A DNA stretch of 7,702 bases from Verrucomicrobiota bacterium. Its GTDB lineage: Bacteria > Verrucomicrobiota > Verrucomicrobiia > Methylacidiphilales > Verrucolacustridaceae. Below are positions 1 through 6,153 of the stretch, piece by piece. Location: NCBI GenBank assembly GCA_010025475.1, contig RGTE01000052.1:1-7702 (forward strand), given 5' to 3'. The position numbers and the translations under genes were made by a program. The notes under the pieces are model-generated. The model was given only the letters and a program-made list of their open reading frames with translations. It was not told the origin of the DNA and made no database searches. Each line of letters starts with the position of its first letter. The first letter of the stretch is position 1.

Positions 1-3000
1 GGTGATTGTCCGACTTCCTCCAGCGAGATCAATGTTGCCACCAAAATAATTGCCTGTGGATCCCAAACCAAAGGTCACGTTTCCATCGAGACGCATCCCG
101 TTGGGAATGGCCCGATCCGTCACATCGTTCGTGGTCAACGGAGCATTGTTAATGGATCCATCCTGTCCCAAGGTCACCCCGTCTTTCACAATCAAGGTGC
201 CCGGCCCAAAGGCGTTCCGGTTCTTGTAACCCACCGTGCCCCCGAGGATCGTCATTCCGGCAATATCGTTCGAAGCCCGGAAGGTGATCAGATTGGTGGC
301 ACCTGCCGAATTGGTGCTGGTGGCCCCCGCCTTGGTGATTCGGAACCCAGAGCCCACGATAGGCTGCTCCCAGGTTACCGATCCAATGTTGGTGATGGTC
401 ACATCCTTGGTGATGGTCGTTGTCTTATTGGCGTCCTTAGCAACTGTTATGGTCGCGGCCGCGCTGTTGGAGCCGAAGGTGATATCCCCATTGATGACCA
501 CCGCATTGAATATATTGCGGCCGCTCGTGTCGCTGGAGGAACGAACGGTGCCCCCGTTGAGGGTCAAGGTTCCACTTCCAAAGACCGAATTCGTCACCAC
601 ACCATCGGCTCCCGCGTTTCCACTGGAGGTGTAGGCAACTTCACCATCATTCAGAGTGAAACCGCCGGAGTAGGTATTCAGGCTCTGGTTCATGTACATG
701 ATTCCCTTGCCGTTCTTGACGATGCCCCCCGAGCCATAAGTCAGGGCTCCGTTGGTGTAACTTTGGTTGTTGCCGCCCGCCGTGAGAGTGTAGGCACCCA
801 GGTTGTTCGTGCTTCCAAAGGCAGCAAAAAGGGCTCCCACCGTTTCATTGCCGCCCAGATTCAGGGTCGCCAAGTTGCTCAGCACCAGAGTGGCATTGTC
901 AGGAATTGCCGCGCTCCCGGATGTCGCCAAAGCGCCGCTGCTCACGACCAAATTTCCCGTATAGGTGCTTCCGCCGGAAACCGTGAGGGTGCCAGCACCG
1001 GATTTGGTCACACCTCCGGTCCCGGTTAGGACCAGGGAGAGGGATTGATCCGTGTCACATTGCACCGTAGTGCCGGCAATCGTGGAAATGGAACCGGATC
1101 CGCTGACGCTGGAGTTAGTCACAGAAAAGTTCGTTGCCGTGACGGCATTATTCACGGTTAGAGGGGTGCTGGCGACGATCAGGCCGAGGGAGGAAAGATT
1201 GCCTCCATCCAAAGTCGCGCTTGTTCCGCCAGAAACCGTGAGGTATCCGGCCGAGATGCCTGTCGGATCCACAGTCAGACCCACGCTGCCGGCCGTGGTG
1301 TCAACCGCGGCATTGCCACCCGAGGTAAACGCGGAGGAGGTTCCATCCAAGGTCCAAACAGTGTTCGCCGGGTCGGTATTCCAAGTGCCGGTGGTGCCTC
1401 CGCTCCACGAGTAGTTCAGGGTCAAATTCGGATCGACCTGCAATTCCAACGCCGTGGCCGTGCTCCGGAAGGTATAGATATTGACCCCGGAGGTGATGGC
1501 AGGTCCGTTGAGAACCAACCCAGGGGCGTTATTGACTCCCAAGCCGGTCAAAGTGACCGGTCCAGTCAGTCCGTTGGTGCTCACCGAGGTGCCGGAGAAA
1601 AGCGTGTAGGTCTGCCCCGAAGCGAGGACCGATCCGTTCAACGTGATGACATTGCTCGTGCCGGAAAGCGTGATCGCTCCGGAAGACGCGACCGACATGC
1701 TGCCAGATGTGGCCATCACAAAATTATTGGAACCGCCCAAAGTCAAAGCCCCAACGCCAAGTGAGCCGGAAGTGGCGGTATTCGAAAAGATCGCGGTTGC
1801 GCCAACACCGCTTAAATCCATGCTTTTTGTTCCGTTTCCGAGAGCTGCCGCACTTAACGCACCGGAATTAACAGTGTAGGAGTTAATGGTATTTCCGACC
1901 GAGCTTATAACAACGTTGGCGAAAGAGTTAGAAACCACCAGATTACTGATAACGTTTGCCGCGCCAAGAGTGGTGGTGCCTCTGCCCAAGATCGAAAAGT
2001 TGGTCAAATTCAACGAGCCGTTCAACGTCATGGTACGACTCGAACTTGAATTCGTATAAATTAAACTTCCGTTAGTTACCGCGCCGTAAAGAACAGTGCT
2101 GTTGCCTATAAGAATCGTGCGTTGCGCACTGTTGAGATCGATATTTCCAGAGAGAAAGTTTCCGAAGTCCCCAAGGCCCAAAGTCACGTTACCTTGAAGA
2201 CTAATTTTATTTGCGAGTGTCCGGTCTGCATCGGTTGTTCCAATTGCGCCTTGTTGACCCAATTTGGCATTGTTAGAAAGCACGACCGTGCTGTTACCAA
2301 ACGCGTTCGCAGAGCCATACCCAAGCTGGCCGGCTTGGACCACCACGTTTCCACCGATGGAGTTGCTACCATAAAGAACAATCATCCCCCCGAAGCCTGT
2401 TTCGCCTATGACCAAATCCGTGTTTTGCGTGGTGAGTTTGCCTTGAACATTTATGCGGCGGGTGGTTCCGTTATTGTTGTTTCCGAGCACTAGTCGCGAG
2501 CCGGAATTCACGGCCACGCTACCGTAGATGCTGTTAGTTACGTTATCGGATGAGACGCCTATTGACGCATATCCACTGCCTGTGGTTCCAATAATAACTG
2601 GCACTCTGATATCCGTAGCTGATGTATCGAGAGCGATGCGGATCGATGAGTCGGCATTTATTGTGGCGCCAGTCACGGAGAGAGAACAGTTGGTGTTGAC
2701 GCCACTTGTCCCATTGGTGCCCGTGATCGGCCCTTCGAATCCAGTAATTGCCCCGTTAGTGGTGACTCCTGAAGAGATGTTTAAATTAACCCCGTCCGCC
2801 AAAATAATGCCATTCCTAGTCCGAAAGTAACGGTTTTGACTCGATGTACTTGTGGAGCTGTTCTGGATCGTAAAACCGGTGGTATTGACCTGAATTTGGT
2901 TGGCAAAAATTGTGCCAGAAGAAAGTGAAACCGTTCCAAACGTGCCTTGTAGAATTGCGTTATTGGCATTGTTGTTTGTCCAAGTAGCACTGTTAGTCCA

Positions 3001-3163
3001 AGCGCCAGAGATCGTGGTGTTGGTTCCAGCAGAGTTTGCCGGTTCCACCAATTCCGCCCGTCGTGCCGTTCACATCCCAAAATAGATTCGTGGTCGTTTG
3101 AGATTGGGATGAGTAAAGCCCCGCTAGCAGGCTGAGGGTGAAAAGCGCTAGGATTCTTTTCAT
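1..3163 (-). CDS. Giant secreted protein with autotransporter-associated beta-strand repeats; partial, with a frameshift near the N-terminus
   Basis: The ATG at 3163-3161 follows an AGGAGA ribosome site 8 nt away and opens a signal peptide (MKRILALFTLSLLAGLYSS), then a mature start with TNLFWDVNGTTGG. After 41 codons the frame is lost by one extra base at 3039-3040 and hits TAA at 2995-2993. In the neighbouring frame the protein resumes (ANSAGTNTTISGAW) and stays open to position 1, another 1013 codons. The sequence is Gly/Ser/Thr/Asn/Val-rich with few charged residues and very few Cys, as in right-handed beta-helix passengers. The clearest repeat is GGVTKSGAGTLTVSGG then STYTGNLVVSSGAL. Trp-rich modules occur near 2950-3090 and 1320-1420. 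Such proteins are exported and often surface-bound; the C-terminal anchor or barrel lies outside the window. No catalytic domain is seen. Gene callers may place a start at GTG 3048 or TTG 3051, which would lose the signal peptide. It may be a pseudogene or carry a sequencing error. Confidence 0.85.
4..231 (-). repeat. Internal protein duplication, C-terminal copy
   Basis: This is the second copy of the NAFG...LGQ.G.I...DR...GNVT.GLG..GN...GNIDL....RTI module, the first copy being encoded at 2113-2325. It is about 5 residues longer than the other copy, mainly between the LGQDG and DRAIP blocks. It lies at the left edge, so further copies may continue outside the window. Confidence 0.7.
840..1041 (-). 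repeat. Autotransporter-associated beta-strand (PATR-type) repeat unit
   Basis: This is the best-preserved copy of the repeat in the giant protein: LVLTGTGGVTKSGAGTLTVS, then STYTGNLVVSSGAL, then a Leu/Asn strand (ATLVLSNLATLNLGGNETVG). The G-G-x-x-K-x-G-x-G-T-L-T-x-S-G then T-Y-T-G pattern is the signature of the family. A weaker copy follows toward the C-terminus, with GGIVKNGKGIMYMNQSLNTY at about 674-750, where the TYSG turn is kept. Family assignment is by motif memory, not by a profile search. Confidence 0.75.
2113..2325 (-). repeat. Internal protein duplication, N-terminal copy
   Basis: The encoded segment runs from LGYGSANAFG through KLGQQGAIG, a DRTLANKI stretch, GNVTLGLGDFGNFLSG and NIDLNSAQRTI. 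It matches, in the same order, a segment encoded at 4-231: GYKNRNAFG, TLGQDGSI, DRAIPNGM, GNVTFGLGSTGNYFGG, NIDLAGGSRTI. The copies are about 700 residues apart and clearly diverged, so this is an old module duplication, not a recent tandem repeat. Confidence 0.7.
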
Positions 3164-3170
3164 GGCAGGA

Positions 3171-3176
3171 TCTCCT
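3171..3176 (-). promoter_or_regulatory. Ribosome binding site of the giant repeat-protein gene
   Basis: On the minus strand AGGAGA lies 7-8 nt upstream of the ATG at 3163. This fixes the start that carries the signal peptide. It is strong evidence that the short N-terminal frame is the true beginning of the gene although it is now out of frame with the rest. Confidence 0.7.
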
Positions 3177-3217
3177 CTCAGACAGGCGAATCTGCTAAGC
3201 CGTTCATTCTCCTTTAA

Positions 3218-3245
3218 TTAATACACCTGAAGATCTCAATTGCAA
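3218..3245 (-). promoter_or_regulatory. Candidate sigma70-type promoter for the giant repeat-protein gene
   Basis: On the minus strand TTGCAA (3245-3240) is followed after 16 nt by TATTAA (3223-3218). With a 17-nt spacer the -10 could instead be ATTAAT, preceded by an extended-minus-10 TG. Transcription would begin near 3210, giving a leader of about 45-50 nt before the ATG at 3163. The -35 box overlaps one arm of the inverted repeat at 3240-3264. The call rests on consensus by eye in AT-rich DNA, where chance matches are common. Confidence 0.35.
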
Positions 3246-3264
3246 GCGAGGTGTTTGCTTGCAA
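3240..3264. promoter_or_regulatory. 8-bp perfect inverted repeat, possible operator
   Basis: TTGCAAGC at 3240-3247 and GCTTGCAA at 3257-3264 are exact reverse complements around a 9-nt spacer, giving a centre-to-centre distance of 17 bp. Such geometry suits a dimeric regulator. One arm contains the candidate -35 box, so a bound protein could repress or activate the giant gene. A 12-bp perfect AT palindrome (ATAATTAATTAT) lies just beyond, at about 3270-3281. No regulator gene is in the window. Confidence 0.4.
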
Positions 3265-3361
3265 AGTATAATTAATTATTCTTAAGTCGTTATCATGCAA
3301 TTTTTTAAACATTTCAATCATTCACATTGGTGCATAAATTTGAATATATCCAAAGAGCCAA

Positions 3362-3390
3362 CCGGTAGGGACCGTTACCCTTAACGGTCC
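3362..3390 (+). repeat. REP unit 1 (forward)
   Basis: The head CCGGTAG (3362-3368) is followed by a hairpin: GGACCGTTA (3369-3377), loop CCCT, TAACGGTCC (3382-3390). It shares the head CCGGTAGGGAC with unit 2, but the rest of the stem differs. Confidence 0.65.
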
Positions 3391-3429
3391 ATGTGGATCG
3401 TCGATCGTAGGACACTGAACCACCCGCAT

Positions 3430-3458
3430 GGACGCATGGGGGCATGCGTCCCTACCGG
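3430..3458 (-). repeat. REP unit 2 (inverted)
   Basis: Read on the minus strand from 3458: CCGGTAG, then a hairpin GGACGCATG, loop CCCC, CATGCGTCC ending at 3430. Stem length and loop length equal those of unit 1 while the stem sequence differs. This fits two members of one REP family brought together, not a simple inverted copy. Confidence 0.65.
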
Positions 3459-3462
3459 AAAA

Positions 3463-4452
3463 TCAGCCCGCCAACGGAATATCGGTCATCAGCCGCACGC
3501 CGGCCGGAGCCTTCAGCAGCCGCGGAATCGCATTCACCAACGCCGCCACGGTCGCACTGTCCCCCGCCACGCCCCCCTTGAGCACCGCTTCCACGGGCGG
3601 ATCGCTCTCCAACCGCAGCAGATCGTGAGGATCCTGCGCATCCAGATACATCTTCAGATCGAGGTGGATCGAGTGCCCGTCCTTCGACTCCGCCCGCACC
3701 ACCTGGTGCAGGCCACAGGTCAGCCCTTGCCGCACCGAGAAATACTGGGTCTTGATGTCGTGATCCGCGATCACCGGCTCGAGCGTCTCGGCCACCTTCC
3801 CGACCTTCCAGCCAAAGGAATGAGCAATGAGCAGGAGCGACTCCTGAAATCCCGCATGCCCGGCCTTCCCTTCACTCCAAAGCCTCTTGAACTCCGCCGG
3901 CTCCAGCCCGCTCCCGATCTTTTTCTGCAGCGGCTGCCGCCGGGTGGACGCATTGACCACCCGCTCGCCGTAGACCGATTTCACACTCCGGCACACCCCG
4001 CTCAGACACACCGGAAGAAGATCCAGCACAAAGCCCGGATTCACCCCGGTGCCCAAAATCCGTCCGCCGCTCTTCCGGCAAAGCTTGTCGATCGCCGCCG
4101 CCTCCTTGGGCGCCCGGTGAGCCGGAAAGAGCAGTTCCTCGCAGGAGGAAACCACCGCCAGCCCTTTCGAGAGCATCGGCTTGCACTGGTCGAAGGAGAT
4201 TTTGGCCCGCGAACCCGCGGTGTGAACGATCACGTCCGGCTTCACCTTCTTCCACATCTCCTCAAAGGAGGGATAAATGCGCGCCTTCAACCCAGGCAGG
4301 CCGCACGCCTCGCCCAGCGGTTTTCCGGCCAGGGCGGGTTGGATATCGATCCCCGCGACGATCTCAAAATTCTTCCTTTCCGCCAGGAGGCGGACGCTGC
4401 TCTGCCCGATCGGGCCGAGGCCAAACTGGGCAACCTTGATTTTGTGGCTCAT
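3463..4452 (-). CDS. NAD(P)-dependent dehydrogenase, dihydrodipicolinate reductase / 2,4-diaminopentanoate dehydrogenase-like
   Basis: The protein has 329 residues and no signal peptide, so it is cytoplasmic. An N-terminal Rossmann fold is plain: strand KIKVAQFGLGPIG with the dinucleotide loop G11-L-G-P-I-G16. An acidic residue D36 ends the second strand (VAGIDI), which usually favours NAD(H). DVIVHTAGS at 73-81 is the fourth strand, SCEEL is at 103-107 and GTGVNPGF at 134-141. The SCEEL plus GTGVNPGF pair is typical of the 2,4-diaminopentanoate dehydrogenase group of DapB-like enzymes, which oxidatively deaminate or reduce amino-acid-like substrates; the true substrate here cannot be told. 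The start ATG at 4452 is set by the Rossmann strand beginning at residue 4; no clear Shine-Dalgarno precedes it. The gene is divergent from the GGT gene, with 17 bp between start codons, and ends in TGA 4 bp before the REP doublet. A homoserine-dehydrogenase-like role is less likely. Confidence 0.85.
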   Translation of the reverse strand: MSHKIKVAQFGLGPIGQSSVRLLAERKNFEIVAGIDIQPALAGKPLGEACGLPGLKARIYPSFEEMWKKVKPDVIVHTAGSRAKISFDQCKPMLSKGLAVVSSCEELLFPAHRAPKEAAAIDKLCRKSGGRILGTGVNPGFVLDLLPVCLSGVCRSVKSVYGERVVNASTRRQPLQKKIGSGLEPAEFKRLWSEGKAGHAGFQESLLLIAHSFGWKVGKVAETLEPVIADHDIKTQYFSVRQGLTCGLHQVVRAESKDGHSIHLDLKMYLDAQDPHDLLRLESDPPVEAVLKGGVAGDSATVAALVNAIPRLLKAPAGVRLMTDIPLAG

Positions 4453-4453
4453 G

Positions 4454-4460
4454 AAGGTGA
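4454..4460 (+). promoter_or_regulatory. Ribosome binding site of the first GGT-family gene
   Basis: AAGGTGA lies about 9 nt before the ATG at 4470 and supports that start. It directly abuts the start codon of the divergent dehydrogenase (4452-4450), so the two translation initiation regions share the same few bases. Confidence 0.45.
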
Positions 4461-4469
4461 AGATTCTTT

Positions 4470-6143
4470 ATGACTTTCGTGCCTCCACAAAGCGCAAAAT
4501 ACGCCTTCATTTTTTTTCTTCTTTCCGGCGGCGCCCTCCTTGCCGCCCAGAAAGCCGAATCCAAGGGCGGAATCGTCGTCTCAGGCAGTCCACAGTCGAC
4601 CGAGGCCGGCATCCGAATTCTGAAAGCCGGCGGCACAGCCGCCGATGCGGCCGTCGCCGTCTCCCTTACCCTCGGCGTGACGGAACCCTTCAACTCCGGC
4701 CTCGGCGGCAAGCTGGTCGTCCTCTACTACGACGCCGCCAGCGGAAAAATATCCTATGTGGAGGCCCTGGAAGCCGCCCCGCTGGGCATGTCGGTCGAGG
4801 CGATGCGGGCCCTCTCCTCCTCGGAACGCTCCCGTGGCTGGCACAGCGTGGCCGTTCCCGGCTGTGCGGCCGGCCTGGAAAAAATCCACAAAAAGTGGGG
4901 CAAGCTGCCGTGGCGGGACCTGGTGAAACCGGCGGTGGGCTACGCGCACGACGGCTTTCCCCTCGCCGACAAGCAGATCGTGGAGTTCCAGAACAAGTTC
5001 GACCTGGTCACCAAGGATCCGGAGGCGGCCAAGATCTACTACCCCGGCGGTAAAGTACCCACCAACAACGCCATTTTGAAAAACCCGGACCTCGCCAGGA
5101 CCATGGAGCTGATGGGGGAAAAAGGTCCAAAGGCGTTTTATGAGGGAGAGATTGCCGACAAGCTGGTGGCAGCCTCCCAAAAAGGCGGAGGAGCTTTCGC
5201 CAAGGAGGATTTCAAAAACTACCAGGCCCGTGAGTTTCCTCCGCTGGTGCAGGACTACAAATCCTACCGGATTTACGCCGGTGCTCCGCCCATCACCGGG
5301 GGCGCCACCGTGCTGCTTAGCCTCAAGTCGCTTGAGACCAAGGATTGGGGCAACACCGCCTCCATGAGCCTGGGCCGGGTCGAGCAGGTGGCCCACGCCT
5401 GGCAGAACATCTACCCGATCGTCGCCTCGAACTTCGGCGATACGCCGGACCAGCCGGAGCGGATTGCCAAGGTGTTCTCCAAGGAGAGCCTCGCCGATCT
5501 GGCCAAAAAGGTGTTGGCCGCCACGGTCCCCGCCGAAACCACAGCGGAAGAGGCCACCCCGGAAAGCGCCGAGACCACCCACTTCATCGTCATCGACAAG
5601 GCCGGCAACATCGTCTGCGCCACACAGTCCCTCAGCCTCCACTGGGGCGCGGCGGTGGTGGCCCCCGGCACGGGCATCCTGCTCAATGACAGCCTCTCCA
5701 ACTTCGGCTTCGGCCCGAGGAAATACGTGAACTCGGCCGAGCCGGGCAAACGGCCCCGCAGCACGATGGCTCCCGTGATCGTCACGGAAAAGGGCAAGGC
5801 GGTGATCGCCCTTGGCTCCCCCGCCTCGGAACGGATCCCCACCGGGGTCTACCAGGTCCTGAGCAACCTGATCGACTTCGCCATGGATCCGGTGGCCGCA
5901 ATCGACCAACCACGCTTCCATCTCAAGCGGGCGAAGAGCCCGTCCGAACCGAAGAACGCGCTGGAGCTGGAGGAGGGATTCGACACCACCCTGGCCGAAG
6001 AGCTGAAGAAAAACTGGGAAACAAGCTTCAAGCAGAGGAACCAGTACTACTTCGGAAGCGTGAACGTGGTCCGGATCCTGCCGGACGGGAAACGCGAGGG
6101 TTTCGCCGACGAGCGCCGGACCAACGTGGCCGCCGGGGAGTAA
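4470..6143 (+). CDS. Gamma-glutamyltransferase family protein, divergent paralogue, exported
   Basis: The protein has 557 residues, a normal GGT length. Residues 1-28 look like a signal peptide (core YAFIFFLLSGGALLAA), so it should act in the periplasm. The large-subunit start is clear: ILKAGGTAADAAVAVSLTLG, then NSGLGG. The Ntn-hydrolase nucleophile motif T369-T370-H-F should be the self-cleavage site, giving a small subunit of about 189 residues. It is preceded by a low-complexity Ala/Glu/Thr linker (AETTAEEATPESAE). Compared with E. coli GGT, many substrate residues differ: the ATRDM arginine (R114) is absent, T409 and N411 are S387 and S389, D433 is N411, the S462-S463 pair is S431-T432, and the oxyanion G483-G484 pair is A452-S453. 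The loop between SNF and KRP is 9 residues shorter than in the next gene. It may be an acylase or hydrolase with another substrate. It lies 10 bp before the canonical paralogue, probably in one transcript. Confidence 0.88.
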   Translation: MTFVPPQSAKYAFIFFLLSGGALLAAQKAESKGGIVVSGSPQSTEAGIRILKAGGTAADAAVAVSLTLGVTEPFNSGLGGKLVVLYYDAASGKISYVEALEAAPLGMSVEAMRALSSSERSRGWHSVAVPGCAAGLEKIHKKWGKLPWRDLVKPAVGYAHDGFPLADKQIVEFQNKFDLVTKDPEAAKIYYPGGKVPTNNAILKNPDLARTMELMGEKGPKAFYEGEIADKLVAASQKGGGAFAKEDFKNYQAREFPPLVQDYKSYRIYAGAPPITGGATVLLSLKSLETKDWGNTASMSLGRVEQVAHAWQNIYPIVASNFGDTPDQPERIAKVFSKESLADLAKKVLAATVPAETTAEEATPESAETTHFIVIDKAGNIVCATQSLSLHWGAAVVAPGTGILLNDSLSNFGFGPRKYVNSAEPGKRPRSTMAPVIVTEKGKAVIALGSPASERIPTGVYQVLSNLIDFAMDPVAAIDQPRFHLKRAKSPSEPKNALELEEGFDTTLAEELKKNWETSFKQRNQYYFGSVNVVRILPDGKREGFADERRTNVAAGE

Positions 6144-6153
6144 ACGCCCCGCC

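Larger units (their letters stand above)
3362..3458. repeat. REP doublet (REPIN-like): two inverted GTAG-hairpin units
   Basis: The element begins with CCGGTAGGG (3362-3370) and ends with its exact reverse complement CCCTACCGG (3450-3458). Inside lie two hairpins, each with a 9-bp perfect stem and 4-nt loop, in opposite orientation and separated by 39 nt. In each unit GTAG sits directly 5' of the hairpin. GTAG or GGAG next to a hairpin is the known mark of REP elements mobilised in trans by RAYT (REP-associated tyrosine) transposases, and inverted pairs are called REPINs. The element lies 4 bp past the stop of the dehydrogenase gene. No U-run follows either hairpin on either strand, so it is not a standard intrinsic terminator, though the hairpins may protect the 3' end of the mRNA. 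No RAYT gene is present here. Confidence 0.7.

Noticed and set aside
236..2830. Several plus-strand open frames of 60-130 codons opposite the giant gene
   Set aside because: They lie against a continuous minus-strand frame with repeat motifs, and their Val/Pro/Ala-rich products are complements of Gly/Ser/Thr codons.
3178..3207. Nine-codon upstream frame (MNGLADSPV) in the leader of the giant gene, preceded by AAAGGAG
   Set aside because: The GGAG is only 1 nt from the ATG, too close for normal initiation, and the peptide has no run of regulatory codons. It could be chance; comparison with orthologous leaders would decide.
3369..3451. Intrinsic terminators
   Set aside because: Both hairpins are strong, but no T-run follows either one on either strand; the GTAG heads and inverted layout fit REP units better.
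3391..4473. Plus-strand open frame (360 codons) opposite the dehydrogenase
   Set aside because: It starts within the REP doublet, has an Arg/Pro/His/Leu-rich composition and mirrors a clear Rossmann-fold gene on the other strand.
4470..6143. The first GGT-family gene as a dead pseudogene
   Set aside because: The frame is intact over 557 codons with a signal peptide, a ribosome site and the nucleophile motif. The replaced residues look like functional divergence, not decay.
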